Shown piece after piece: positions 17,421 to 25,732 of a stretch of 64,000 bases of DNA; positions within the stretch are counted from its first letter, which is position 1, and each line of letters starts with the position of its first letter. Both the position numbers and the translations under genes were made by a program. The stretch comes from RAM1 sp041905405 (GTDB taxonomy: Bacteria > Pseudomonadota > Gammaproteobacteria > Burkholderiales > Burkholderiaceae_C). The notes under the pieces are model-generated. The model saw only the letters and a program-made list of their open reading frames with translations. It was not told where the DNA came from and did no database searches. Location of the stretch: the NCBI GenBank assembly GCA_041905405.1, contig JAYRLC010000006.1:1-64000 (forward strand), written 5' to 3'.

Positions 17421-17759
17421 ATGAAGCAGATCACCGCCATCGTCAAACCCTTCAAGCTCGAGGAAGTGCGCGAGGCGCTGGCCGAATGCGGCGTGACCGG
17501 CCTGACGGTGACCGAGGTCAAGGGCTTCGGCCGCCAGAAGGGCCACACCGAGCTGTACCGCGGTGCCGAATACGTGGTCGACTTCCTGCCCAAGGTCAAG
17601 GTCGAGGTGGTGGTCAAGGATGGCGACGTCGAACGCTGTGTGGATGCCATCGTCAAAGCCGCCCGCACTGGCAAAATCGGTGACGGCAAGATCTTCATCA
17701 CCTCTGTCGAACGCGTCGTGCGCATCCGCACCGGCGAGACCGACGAATCCGCCGTTTAA
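17421..17759 (+). CDS. glnB: Nitrogen regulatory protein P-II
   Basis: A 112-residue PII signal protein that integrates glutamine and 2-oxoglutarate status and regulates GlnE, NtrB and, for paralogues, AmtB. The T-loop is intact, with the uridylylation site Tyr51 in YRGAEYVVDFLPK, and the C-terminal nucleotide-binding GKIFITSVERVVRIRTGE is present. Location after nadE and not next to amtB favours GlnB over GlnK. Its stop codon overlaps that of the convergent LOG gene. Confidence 0.95.
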   Translation: MKQITAIVKPFKLEEVREALAECGVTGLTVTEVKGFGRQKGHTELYRGAEYVVDFLPKVKVEVVVKDGDVERCVDAIVKAARTGKIGDGKIFITSVERVVRIRTGETDESAV

Positions 17760-18343
17760 ATCCCGGTCAGGTTGACGCGGTTGGCCGCAAGCCCTGCGGC
17801 CTGTACCAAGGGCGGCAACAGGTCCTGTACGCCCGCGCCGGTGCGGATCAGCCCCATCTGCCATTCGCTCATGAAGCCGTGCTTCACGGTCGAATGCAGG
17901 AACGCCAGCAGCTCGTCGTAGTAGCCACCGGCGTTGAGCAAGCCCACCGGCTTGTCGTGGTAGCCGAGCTGCCGCCAGGTCCAGACCTCGAACAGCTCCT
18001 CGAAGGTGCCGATGCCGCCCGGTAGCGCCAGGAAAGCGTCGGCCCGCTCCGCCATCATGCGTTTGCGGTCATGCATGGTGTCCACCACATGCAGTTCCGT
18101 GCAATCGAGCTTGGCCCACTCCTTTTCGACCAGCGCTTTCGGAATGATGCCCACCACACGCCCGCCGGCCGCGAGCGTGGCGTCAGCCACCATCCCCATC
18201 AGGCCGTTGTTGCCGCCGCCATAGACGAGCTGGCCACCGTGCGTCCCGATCCAGTGGCCGGTTTCCCGCGCAACGTCGGCGAACAGGGGGTCCGCGCCCG
18301 GCCGCGATCCACAGTACACGCAGATGGAAAAAGCGGGCGTCAT
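17756..18343 (-). CDS. LOG-family nucleoside 5'-monophosphate phosphoribohydrolase (TIGR00730)
   Basis: A 195-residue Rossmann-fold protein of the LOG / lysine-decarboxylase-like family. The diagnostic PGGxGTxxE motif is intact (LPGGIGTFEELFE), as are the N-terminal CVYCGSRPG and YGGGNNGLMG segments. Characterised members release free cytokinin base from its riboside monophosphate or act on other NMPs; which applies here is not known. The start ATG at 18343 overlaps the dgkA stop in an ATGA arrangement, indicating coupling to the lipid kinase gene upstream. Confidence 0.92.
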   Translation of the reverse strand: MTPAFSICVYCGSRPGADPLFADVARETGHWIGTHGGQLVYGGGNNGLMGMVADATLAAGGRVVGIIPKALVEKEWAKLDCTELHVVDTMHDRKRMMAERADAFLALPGGIGTFEELFEVWTWRQLGYHDKPVGLLNAGGYYDELLAFLHSTVKHGFMSEWQMGLIRTGAGVQDLLPPLVQAAGLAANRVNLTGI

Positions 18344-18723
18344 GCCGCAAACCTCTGCCACAGCGCCGCCGCCCAGATGCCCGCGCACAGCAGCAGGCTC
18401 AGCAACACGGCCGCGCTGCCCATGTCCTTGGCCCGTTTGGACAGGTCATGCCACTCGGGGCCGATGCGGTCAATCGCGGTTTCGATGCCGGTGTTGAGCA
18501 ACTCCACGATCATGACAATCAGCACGGAGCCGGCCAGCAGGGCTATTTCCACCCAGCTGCGGCCAAGCCAGAACGACAGTGGCATAAGGGCCAGGGCTGC
18601 AATGGCTTCCTGGCGGAACGCCGTTTCGCCCCAGCCGGCGCGCAGCCCCTCCAGCGAATAGCCCATCGCGTGCCAGACGCGGTTCAGCCCGGTCCGGGTT
18701 TTCTGCAAATTGACGGGTGCCAT
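18340..18723 (-). CDS. dgkA: Diacylglycerol kinase DgkA
   Basis: A 127-residue, three-helix inner-membrane kinase that phosphorylates diacylglycerol released during envelope glycan synthesis back to phosphatidate. The catalytic signature is intact: VELLNTGIETAIDRIGPEWH followed by LSKRAKDMGSAAV. ATG at 18723 gives the normal family length. The stop overlaps the next gene's start by ATGA. Confidence 0.95.
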   Translation of the reverse strand: MAPVNLQKTRTGLNRVWHAMGYSLEGLRAGWGETAFRQEAIAALALMPLSFWLGRSWVEIALLAGSVLIVMIVELLNTGIETAIDRIGPEWHDLSKRAKDMGSAAVLLSLLLCAGIWAAALWQRFAA

Positions 18724-18754
18724 GGACTGATTGTTAGTGGGCAACATGACGGAT

Positions 18755-19306
18755 CTACCGGGACAACGGGGGCGACGTGACCAGCCGTGTACCCGCCAGT
18801 GCGTCATGCAGGAATTGCCGCTGTGGATGGAATCGGCTGAGCAGTGCCCAGACCATCACCCAGCCCAGAACGATCACCACCGATTCGCCGCCCGACAGCC
18901 TGAAAGGCGCAATAGCTGCCAGGGGCGGCAGGAACCAGAGCCAGCTCAGCGCGTACCTGCCCAGGGCCCGCAACTGCGTCAGCGGCCGTCCCTGGCGATC
19001 CACGACGCGGATATTCCAGGTTTTCATGGCCAGCGTCTGGCCCCGGGCCCAGAACCAGGAAAAGTAAATGCCAAACACCACGAACAGGAACCCCTGAAGC
19101 AGATGCCGCCGCTCATCCATGGCGTTGCGCATCTGGCCCAGCGTGCTGAAAAGCCAGCCCGCGACGAATACCACTGCAAACAGCAGCATGCCCTCGTACA
19201 GCCAGCAGGCCATGCGGCGGCGCAGACCGGGCGCTTGCAGTGACGAGGCGAGGGCGGGCGAAGCAGGGCCCGGCGCGGCAGTCCGCGCGTCGGTCGGTTC
19301 AGTCAT
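18755..19306 (-). CDS. RDD-family membrane protein
   Basis: A 183-residue inner-membrane protein of the RDD family with four predicted helices. The hallmark Arg is in GLRRRMACWLYEGMLLF, and the G-x-T-x-A-M-K-T-W-N-I-R-V-V-D segment is typical. Family roles range from Na+/H+ transport to unknown. It lies downstream of, and in line with, the sigma factor / DUF3619 / DUF3106 genes, so it may belong to the same unit. Confidence 0.85.
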   Translation of the reverse strand: MTEPTDARTAAPGPASPALASSLQAPGLRRRMACWLYEGMLLFAVVFVAGWLFSTLGQMRNAMDERRHLLQGFLFVVFGIYFSWFWARGQTLAMKTWNIRVVDRQGRPLTQLRALGRYALSWLWFLPPLAAIAPFRLSGGESVVIVLGWVMVWALLSRFHPQRQFLHDALAGTRLVTSPPLSR

Positions 19307-19320
19307 CAGCGATTGAAAGC

Positions 19321-19962
19321 TCAGTGAGTGGCAGGCACAACAGCCGCAGGCGCCTCGGCACCTTTTTGCGGCAGGAGCGTATTGTGATCCACGAGCCCTG
19401 CCGGAACGGCGCTATGGGCGCTCGCCTTCTGGCCGGAATGGTCCTTGGGCGGGACCTTGGCCAGCTTTTGCGCCGGCACCGGCTTGACGGCTGCAGCGGC
19501 CCCGGGCGCCTTGGGTGCTGCCTTGGCGGCGAGCTGGCGCTTTTCCTCGGGGCTCAGGGACTGGTAGGCCTCCCATTTGGCTTTCTTGTCGTCTGCAGGG
19601 ATTTTCCGTGTGTCGGCAAAGTTGAGCCTGGCCTGCACGCGTTGCTGGGGACTCAGTGCCACCCATTCGGTCATCCGGCTGTGCAGCTTGGCCTGTTCGT
19701 CGGCCGACATCCGGGGGTAGTTCTGCGACAGGGCGATCCACTTGCGCTTCTGGGCCTCGCTCAGCGAGCCCCATTGGGTTTCCAGCGGCCGCAGCGATTG
19801 CTGCTGGGCCGGGGACAGCTCCTTCCAGGCGGGCCCAATGGCAGGTTTGACCGCCTTGGGCGGCGCCGGGCGCGCGGGCGCTGGTTGCTGCTGAGCCAAA
19901 GCGGTCGCCGCGAAAGTAGCGCCCAGCATCAAGGCAACGACAAGCTGATGGAGCGCCAGCAT
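19321..19962 (-). CDS. DUF3106 protein, exported
   Basis: A 213-residue protein with a probable signal peptide (about residues 1-23, ending ALA-QQQ) and repeated DUF3106-type blocks rich in W-x2-L-S-P-x-Q-Q and L-P-x-R/S-W motifs (PAWKELSPAQQQSLRPL, W-x-SLSEAQKRKWIALSQNYPRMSADEQAKLHSRMTEWVALSPQQRV). Such blocks occur in putative periplasmic proteins that follow ECF-like sigma genes in Burkholderiales. The function is unknown. Fifteen bases separate its stop from RDD; DUF3619 ends 6 bases before its start. Confidence 0.85.
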   Translation of the reverse strand: MLALHQLVVALMLGATFAATALAQQQPAPARPAPPKAVKPAIGPAWKELSPAQQQSLRPLETQWGSLSEAQKRKWIALSQNYPRMSADEQAKLHSRMTEWVALSPQQRVQARLNFADTRKIPADDKKAKWEAYQSLSPEEKRQLAAKAAPKAPGAAAAVKPVPAQKLAKVPPKDHSGQKASAHSAVPAGLVDHNTLLPQKGAEAPAAVVPATH

Positions 19963-19968
19963 TTCGGA

Positions 19969-20388
19969 TCAGGGTGCGCGGTCGCCCGTGACGCTCAGGT
20001 ATTGCATGAAGCCCGGGTCTGCGTAGGCTGCGGGCGGCAGGTCATCGGTCAGCAGGGCGGCATCCACTTCAGCCACTTCGGCCGCGCGGTTGTCGTTCTG
20101 GATCACGTTGATGGCCACCAGACCGGCGGCGAGCATGACCAGCGGCAGGGCGGAAGCCAGGCGCCCCCAGAAGCCAAACCGCTCTGCTTCAAGCCCCAGT
20201 GCACCGCCGCCCAGAGCGACCACACGTGCTGAGCCTGCCTTGCGGCGGGCCAGCGCGCGGACGCGGGCGGCGCGCAAGCGCTCTGATACTTCGTGGGAAA
20301 GCGCCATGTCGGCCGACAGACGCGACGCCACCTGCCGGCCGAACCGGTCCTGCAGCGCCTGGATTTGTTGTTGGTTTGTAATATTCAT
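19969..20388 (-). CDS. DUF3619 protein (putative anti-sigma-like)
   Basis: A 139-residue protein with a basic N-terminal half (LQDRFGRQVASRLSADMALSHEVSERLRAARVRALARRK) and one transmembrane helix at about residues 76-97. Its start overlaps the sigma-factor stop by ATGA. A small single-span protein coupled to a sigma gene is the usual arrangement of an anti-sigma factor, but no zinc-binding anti-sigma signature is seen; that role is an inference only. Confidence 0.85.
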   Translation of the reverse strand: MNITNQQQIQALQDRFGRQVASRLSADMALSHEVSERLRAARVRALARRKAGSARVVALGGGALGLEAERFGFWGRLASALPLVMLAAGLVAINVIQNDNRAAEVAEVDAALLTDDLPPAAYADPGFMQYLSVTGDRAP

Positions 20389-21017
20389 AGCTGGATTCCC
20401 TTTGCCTTCAGGGCTTTGCTGAGGGCCTGGACTGCACGGGAACAGTGCGTTTTGACACTGCCTTCTGAACAGCCCATGGCCGCAGCCGTTTCGGCCACGT
20501 CCATGTCCTCCCAGTAACGCATGAGGAAGGCTTCACGTTGACGCGCCGGCAACTGACCCACGGAATCCTCGATCTCACGCAATAGCTGGGCCCGGCTGAG
20601 GCTGTCTTCGGTACTCTCCGAGCCTTCTGAGCCGTCCTGGACCCGATAAGTTTCCAGCAGATCGAAATCTCCATCCTCGGATGCCGCCTCGAAGTCGCCC
20701 ATGTTCGAAAACAGCGCGGTCCGGGTTTTCTGGCGACGAAACCAGTCCAGCATGCAGTTGGACAGGATGCGCTGGAACAGCATGGGCAACTCGTCCACCG
20801 GCTTGTCGCCATAGTGTTCAGACAGCTTCATCATGCTGTCCTGGACGATGTCCAGGGCCGCTTCCTCGTCGCGGACGTGGTACAGGGCGCGCTTGAACGC
20901 CCGTTTTTCGACACCCTTGAGGAAGTCCGACAGTTCTTGTTCTGTTGCCAAAGGTGGTAGCCGCAGCGACGTGCTGGAGGGGATATGTCTCGTTCTGGGG
21001 ACGTTCACGGTCTGCAA
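20385..21017 (-). CDS. ECF-type RNA polymerase sigma factor
   Basis: A sigma-70 family protein of up to 210 residues. Region 2 is visible (RAFKRALYHVRDEEAALDIVQDSMMKL then PMLFQRILSNCMLDWFRRQK), and region 4 (LPARQREAFLMRYWEDMDVAETAAAMGCSEGSVKTHCSRAV). An acidic insert (EAASEDGDFDLLETYRVQDGSEGSEST) separates them. The start is uncertain: TTG at 21017, GTG at 21008 or TTG at 20951, where the conserved part begins; none has a strong ribosome site. It is divergent from ilvB and heads a sigma-DUF3619-DUF3106-RDD series. Confidence 0.9.
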   Translation of the reverse strand: MQTVNVPRTRHIPSSTSLRLPPLATEQELSDFLKGVEKRAFKRALYHVRDEEAALDIVQDSMMKLSEHYGDKPVDELPMLFQRILSNCMLDWFRRQKTRTALFSNMGDFEAASEDGDFDLLETYRVQDGSEGSESTEDSLSRAQLLREIEDSVGQLPARQREAFLMRYWEDMDVAETAAAMGCSEGSVKTHCSRAVQALSKALKAKGIQL

Positions 21018-21239
21018 ACGTCCGGTGTGGGCGCGAAATTATGGCATCGCGCCGGGTTCTTGCGGTAACCCGTTGCTGCAGTGCGATAATGCGCGCTGCA
21101 AGTCAAAAGGCAAACGAGCCCTGATCCGGCGGTGCAAGCAGCCCGCCCATGGTTTGGGCTCTAAGTCCCGACGCCCCCCACAAGGGTCAGCGAAGGGGCA
21201 CCCAAGGTTTTTCGTCAGAGAAATTCACAAAGGTTGATC
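21018..21239 (+). promoter_or_regulatory. ilvB leader region
   Basis: A 222-base gap shared with the divergent sigma gene. A GATAAT (21085-21090) with TTGCGG 19 bases upstream may be the ilvB promoter, giving a leader of about 140 bases. AGCCC/GGGCT can form a small hairpin at about 21140-21160. No branched-chain-rich leader peptide plus terminator is seen. Confidence 0.35.
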
Positions 21240-23018
21240 ATGGAAATCTCCAAGGCCGAAATCACATCGGCAGCCGCCGCACAGGCCGGCACTGCTGCGC
21301 AGGAACTACGCGGCGCTGAAATCCTCATCAAGGCCCTGCAGGCCGAGGGCGTCAAGTACATCTGGGGTTACCCCGGCGGCGCAGTGCTGCACATCTACGA
21401 CGCGTTCTACAAGCAGGACTCCATCCAGCACGTTCTGGTGCGCCATGAGCAGGCCGCCGTTCACGCCGCTGACGGCTACGCCCGCGCCACCGGCGACGTG
21501 GGCGTTGCGCTGGTGACGTCGGGCCCCGGCCTGACCAATGCCGTGACCGGTATCGCCACGGCCTATATGGACAGCATTCCGATGGTGATCATCTCGGGCC
21601 AGGTGCCGACGGCCGCCATCGGCCTGGACGCCTTCCAGGAGTGCGACACCGTCGGCATCACCCGGCCCATCGTCAAGCACAACTTCCTGGTCAAGGACGC
21701 CCGCCATGTGGCCGACGTCATGAAAAAGGCATTCCACATCGCGCGCAGCGGCCGGCCCGGCCCGGTGGTGGTGGACATCCCGAAGGACGTGTCCTTCAAC
21801 AAGGTGCCGTATGCCGGCTATCCGGAATCGGTCGAAATGCGCTCGTACAACCCGGTGCGCAAAGGGCACGGGGGGCAGATCCGCAAGGCGCTGCAACTGC
21901 TGATGTCGGCCAAGCGGCCCTACATCTACACCGGTGGCGGCGTGCTGCTGGGCAATGCCACCCAGGAACTGCGCACGCTGGTGGACATGCTGGGCTATCC
22001 CGTCACCAACACGCTCATGGGTTTGGGCGCGTACCCGGCCAGTGACAACAAGTTTCTGGGCATGCTGGGCATGCACGGCACGATCGAAGCCAACAACGCC
22101 ATGCAGAACTGCGACGTGCTGCTGGCCGTGGGCGCCCGGTTCGACGACCGTGTGATCGGCAACCCCAAGCACTTCGCGCAGAACGAGCGCAAGATCATCC
22201 ACATCGACATCGACCCGTCCAGCATTTCCAAGCGCGTGAAGGTCGACATTCCGATCGTGGGCGACGTCAAGGACGTGCTGGCCGAACTGATCGCCATGAT
22301 CCGCGAATCCGGTCTCAAGCCCGACGCGGCCGCACTGGGCGGCTGGTGGGAGGCGATCGAAGGCTGGCGCAAGCGCGACTGCCTGAAGTACGACCGCAAC
22401 AACAAGGAAGTCATCAAGCCGCAGTACGTGATCGAGACGCTGTGGAACATGACCAAGGACGCTGACACCTACATCACGTCCGACGTGGGCCAGCACCAGA
22501 TGTGGGCCGCGCAGTTCTACCGTTTCGACGAGCCGCGCCGCTGGATCAACTCGGGCGGCCTGGGCACCATGGGCGTGGGCATTCCGTATGCCATGGGCAT
22601 CAAGCTGGCCAAGCCGGACAGCGAGGTGTACTGCATCACCGGCGAAGGCTCGGTGCAGATGTGCATCCAGGAACTGTCGACCTGCCTGCAGTACAACACC
22701 CCGATCAAGGTCATCTCGCTGAACAACCGCTACCTGGGCATGGTGCGCCAGTGGCAGGAACTCGACTACGAGGGCCGCTACAGCCACAGCTACATGGACG
22801 CGCTGCCCAACTTCGTGAAGCTGGCCGAGGCCTACGGACACGTCGGCATGCTGATCGAACGGCCGCAGGACGTGGAACCGGCACTGCGCGAGGCCCGCAA
22901 GCTCAAGGACCGCACGGTGTTCATGGACTTCCGCACCGACCCCACCGAAAACGTATTCCCCATGGTCAAGGCCGGCAAGGGCATCACCGAAATGCTGCTC
23001 GGGTCGGAAGACCTCTGA
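21240..23018 (+). CDS. ilvB: Acetolactate synthase, large (catalytic) subunit
   Basis: A 592-residue ThDP enzyme condensing pyruvate with pyruvate or 2-oxobutyrate, the first common step to valine, leucine and isoleucine. It has the N-terminal ThDP domain (GYPGGAVLHIYDA, RHEQAAVHAADGYARA with the catalytic Glu), a central FAD-associated domain and the C-terminal ThDP/Mg motif from ITGEGSVQM to SLNN, with GEG in place of the commoner GDG. ATG 21240 has AAAGG upstream; an in-frame TTG two codons earlier is less likely. The 222-base leader shows no clear branched-chain attenuator. Confidence 0.96.
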   Translation: MEISKAEITSAAAAQAGTAAQELRGAEILIKALQAEGVKYIWGYPGGAVLHIYDAFYKQDSIQHVLVRHEQAAVHAADGYARATGDVGVALVTSGPGLTNAVTGIATAYMDSIPMVIISGQVPTAAIGLDAFQECDTVGITRPIVKHNFLVKDARHVADVMKKAFHIARSGRPGPVVVDIPKDVSFNKVPYAGYPESVEMRSYNPVRKGHGGQIRKALQLLMSAKRPYIYTGGGVLLGNATQELRTLVDMLGYPVTNTLMGLGAYPASDNKFLGMLGMHGTIEANNAMQNCDVLLAVGARFDDRVIGNPKHFAQNERKIIHIDIDPSSISKRVKVDIPIVGDVKDVLAELIAMIRESGLKPDAAALGGWWEAIEGWRKRDCLKYDRNNKEVIKPQYVIETLWNMTKDADTYITSDVGQHQMWAAQFYRFDEPRRWINSGGLGTMGVGIPYAMGIKLAKPDSEVYCITGEGSVQMCIQELSTCLQYNTPIKVISLNNRYLGMVRQWQELDYEGRYSHSYMDALPNFVKLAEAYGHVGMLIERPQDVEPALREARKLKDRTVFMDFRTDPTENVFPMVKAGKGITEMLLGSEDL

Positions 23019-23125
23019 GCCCCGGTATTTTTTTCCACCGCATCTTTTTCTGACGAATCTATTGTCCGCCGAGCCCGCGCATTACCGTGCGCGGGGGAGG
23101 GCGGCGAAAAGAGGAATCACGCAAC

Positions 23126-23617
23126 ATGAAACACATCATCGCTGTACTGCTGGAAAACGAGCCCGGCGCTCTTTCCCGCGTGGTGGGCCTGTTCTCGGCC
23201 CGTGGCTACAACATTGAATCGCTCACCGTGGCGCCGACGGAAGACCCGTCGCTGTCGCGCATGACGATCACCACGACCGGCTCCGACGACGTGATCGAGC
23301 AGATCACCAAGCACCTGAACCGCCTCATCGAGGTCGTGAAGGTCGTCGACCTGACCGAAGGCGCCTACACCGAGCGCGAGCTCATGATGGTGAAGGTCCG
23401 CGCGGTGGGCAAGGAGCGCGAAGAGATGAAGCGCATGGCGGACATCTTCCGCGGCCGCATCATCGACGTGACCGAAAAAAGCTACACCATCGAGCTCACG
23501 GGTGACCAGGCCAAGAACGACGCCTTCCTGGTGGCCATCGACCGCAGCGCCATCCTGGAGACGGTTCGCACCGGATCGAGCGGCATTGGCCGGGGCGAAC
23601 GCATCCTTCGCGTCTGA
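23126..23617 (+). CDS. ilvN: Acetolactate synthase, small (regulatory) subunit
   Basis: A 163-residue ACT-domain subunit giving valine feedback and full activity to IlvB. The N-terminal ACT domain begins KHIIAVLLENEPGALSRVVGLFS and contains RGYNIESLTVAPTED; the C-terminal half carries the TERELMMVKVRA and RIIDVTEKSYTIELTGD segments. Start ATG at 23126; it lies about 107 bases after ilvB and 37 bases before ilvC. Confidence 0.96.
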   Translation: MKHIIAVLLENEPGALSRVVGLFSARGYNIESLTVAPTEDPSLSRMTITTTGSDDVIEQITKHLNRLIEVVKVVDLTEGAYTERELMMVKVRAVGKEREEMKRMADIFRGRIIDVTEKSYTIELTGDQAKNDAFLVAIDRSAILETVRTGSSGIGRGERILRV

Positions 23618-23654
23618 ACCATTTTTCATCCCAACGATTTCAACAGGAGAAACC

Positions 23655-24671
23655 ATGAAGGTTTATTACGACAAAGACTGTGATCTGAGCCTGATCAAGG
23701 GCAAGACGGTTGCCATCATCGGCTACGGTTCGCAGGGCCATGCCCACGCGCAGAACCTCAACGACAGCGGCGTGAAGGTCGTGGTCGGCCTGCGTAAGGG
23801 CGGCGCCTCGTGGCCCAAGGTCGAAAAGGCCGGCCTGAAGGTCGCTGAAGTGGCCGATGCGGTGAAGTCCGCCGACGTCGTCATGATCCTGCTGCCCGAC
23901 GAGCAGATCGCCGCCGTCTACAAGAACGACGTCGAGCCCAACATCAAGCAGGGCGCCTCGCTGGTGTTCGCCCACGGCTTCAACGTGCACTATGGTTTCG
24001 TCGCCCCGCGCGCCGACCTGGACGTGTGGATGGTCGCGCCCAAGGCGCCCGGTCACACCGTGCGCGGTACGTACGCACAAGGCGGCGGCGTGCCCCACCT
24101 GGTTGCCGTGCACCAGGACAAGTCCGGCAAGGCCCGTGACCTGGCCCTGAGCTACGCCATGGCCAACGGCGGCGGCAAGGCCGGCATCATCGAGACCAAC
24201 TTCCGCGAAGAGACCGAAACCGACCTGTTCGGCGAGCAGGCCGTTCTGTGCGGCGGTACCGTCGAGCTGATCAAGGCCGGCTTCGAGACGCTGGTGGAAG
24301 CCGGCTACGCGCCCGAAATGGCGTACTTCGAATGCCTGCACGAGCTGAAGCTGATCGTGGACATGATCTACGAAGGCGGCATTGCCAACATGAACTACTC
24401 GATCTCCAACAATGCGGAGTACGGCGAGTACGTGACGGGCCCGCGCATCGTGACCGACGAAACCAAGAAGGTCATGAAGCAGGTCCTGAAGGACATCCAG
24501 AACGGTGAATACGCCAAGAGCTTCATCCTGGAGAACCGCGCCGGAGCGCCCACGCTGCTGAGCAAGCGCCGCATCATGGCCGAGCACCAGATCGAGACCG
24601 TGGGCGAAACGCTGCGCGCGATGATGCCCTGGATCAAGAAGAACAAGCTGGTGGACCAGACCCGCAACTGA
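23655..24671 (+). CDS. ilvC: Ketol-acid reductoisomerase (class I)
   Basis: A 338-residue NADPH-dependent enzyme that isomerises and reduces acetolactate to dihydroxyisovalerate. The Rossmann motif GYGSQGHAHAQNL, the VAPKAPGHTVR segment and the Mg-binding Asp/Glu residues in ETDLFGEQAVLCGG and ECLHELKLIVD are present; the short length marks class I. AGGAG precedes ATG 23655. A strong terminator follows. Confidence 0.97.
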   Translation: MKVYYDKDCDLSLIKGKTVAIIGYGSQGHAHAQNLNDSGVKVVVGLRKGGASWPKVEKAGLKVAEVADAVKSADVVMILLPDEQIAAVYKNDVEPNIKQGASLVFAHGFNVHYGFVAPRADLDVWMVAPKAPGHTVRGTYAQGGGVPHLVAVHQDKSGKARDLALSYAMANGGGKAGIIETNFREETETDLFGEQAVLCGGTVELIKAGFETLVEAGYAPEMAYFECLHELKLIVDMIYEGGIANMNYSISNNAEYGEYVTGPRIVTDETKKVMKQVLKDIQNGEYAKSFILENRAGAPTLLSKRRIMAEHQIETVGETLRAMMPWIKKNKLVDQTRN

Positions 24672-24696
24672 GTCGGATTTTTCCGACCTCACAAAG

Positions 24697-24722
24697 GGCT
24701 GCTCTCGGGCAGCCTTTTTTTT
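24697..24722 (+). terminator. Terminator after ilvC
   Basis: GGCTGC (24697-24702) pairs with GCAGCC (24709-24714), followed by eight T residues. It ends the ilvBNC unit 32 bases before pssA. A smaller GTCGG/CCGAC hairpin lies just upstream at 24673-24688. Confidence 0.85.
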
Positions 24723-24754
24723 ATTTCCGGGCAGCGCTGACTTAAACTCAGTTC

Positions 24755-25564
24755 ATGAATCACGAATCACAGCCCGGCGCGGTAGAGGGCATTGTGGTGC
24801 GCAAGCGCCGCAAGGGCATCTACATCCTGCCGAACCTGTTCACCCTGGCAGCCCTGTTTGGTGGCTTCTATGCCGTTGTCATGGCCATGAACGGCCGTTT
24901 TGACATGGCGGCCATCGGCATCTTTGCCGCCATGGTCCTGGACAGTCTGGACGGCCGTGTGGCCCGCATGACCAACACCCAAAGTGCCTTCGGCGAACAG
25001 ATGGATTCGCTGTCGGACATGGTGTCGTTCGGGGCGGCGCCCGCCCTGATCGCCTATGAATGGGCGCTCAAGGGTCTGGGTCGTTGGGGCTGGATCGCTG
25101 CGTTTGTTTACTGCGCGTGCGCGGCCTTGCGCCTGGCCCGCTTCAACGTGAACACGGCGGTGGTGGACAAGCGCTATTTCCAGGGCCTGCCGTCGCCTGC
25201 CGCGGCCGCGTTGGTAACGGGCTTCATCTGGCTGATGACTGAGGCCGGCATCAAGGGTTATGAGGTGTCATGGGTGATGTTTGGCTTTGCGCTGTATGCG
25301 GGGCTCACCATGGTCACCAACGTGCCGTTCTACAGCTTCAAGGACATCCAGATGAAAAAGAGCGTGCCCTTTGCCGCGATCGTGCTGATCGCACTGGGCA
25401 TTGCCGTCATCAACATCCATCCGCCCACGGTGTTGTTCGGCCTGTTCGTGATGTATGGCCTCAGTGGCTATGTGCTTTATGGCTGGCGCAAGGCCAAGGG
25501 GCAGCGCACGAGCGTGATCAGCACGTCCACCGATGAGCCCGAAGAGCGCGGGTTGCACAAATGA
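24755..25564 (+). CDS. pssA: CDP-diacylglycerol--serine O-phosphatidyltransferase
   Basis: A 269-residue inner-membrane enzyme making phosphatidylserine, precursor of phosphatidylethanolamine. The CDP-alcohol phosphotransferase signature is complete: D-S-L-D-G-R-V-A-R-x8-F-G-x3-D-S-L-x-D (about residues 68-90). It has about seven hydrophobic helices and a basic N-terminus (RKRRKG). Its stop is 22 bases from the leuA leader peptide start, so the leuA promoter probably lies inside the end of pssA. Confidence 0.95.
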   Translation: MNHESQPGAVEGIVVRKRRKGIYILPNLFTLAALFGGFYAVVMAMNGRFDMAAIGIFAAMVLDSLDGRVARMTNTQSAFGEQMDSLSDMVSFGAAPALIAYEWALKGLGRWGWIAAFVYCACAALRLARFNVNTAVVDKRYFQGLPSPAAAALVTGFIWLMTEAGIKGYEVSWVMFGFALYAGLTMVTNVPFYSFKDIQMKKSVPFAAIVLIALGIAVINIHPPTVLFGLFVMYGLSGYVLYGWRKAKGQRTSVISTSTDEPEERGLHK

Positions 25565-25585
25565 GTTTTGTGCTACAGTAATTTC

Positions 25586-25639
25586 ATGAGCAAGATTTCG
25601 CTGGCACTACTGCTATCCCCCGACGGGCGGAGACGGTAG
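25586..25639 (+). CDS. leuL: leuA leader peptide (attenuator)
   Basis: A 17-codon frame, MSKISLALLLSPDGRRR, with four leucine codons (CTG, CTA, CTG, CTA) among five consecutive codons at 25601-25615. It is followed 19 bases on by a strong intrinsic terminator and then leuA. This is the standard layout of a leucine attenuator: ribosome stalling at the Leu codons when leucyl-tRNA is scarce lets transcription continue. No Shine-Dalgarno sequence precedes the ATG. A TACAGT hexamer ends 6 bases before it, so the message may be leaderless. The peptide itself has no expected function. Confidence 0.8.
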   Translation: MSKISLALLLSPDGRRR

Positions 25640-25658
25640 CGCACGCGCAATCCTCATC

Positions 25659-25697
25659 AACGGCCCGTTTTGCACCAGCAGCGGGCCGTTTTTCTTT
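25659..25697 (+). terminator. Attenuator terminator upstream of leuA
   Basis: AACGGCCCG (25659-25667) pairs with CGGGCCGTT (25682-25690) as a 9-bp stem with a 14-base loop, followed by TTTTCTTTT. It lies between the Leu-rich leader peptide and the leuA start, so it is the conditional terminator of the attenuator. Confidence 0.85.
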
Positions 25698-25732
25698 TGG
25701 GGCTGCTGGTTTCACTTACACCTGGAACCATC

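Noticed and set aside
21041..21124. 27-codon frame upstream of ilvB as a branched-chain attenuator peptide
   Set aside because: Only scattered Val, Leu and Ile codons, no terminator after it, and it begins upstream of the likely promoter.
21306..22841. 511-codon minus-strand frame opposite ilvB
   Set aside because: Shadow frame; ilvB is unambiguous.
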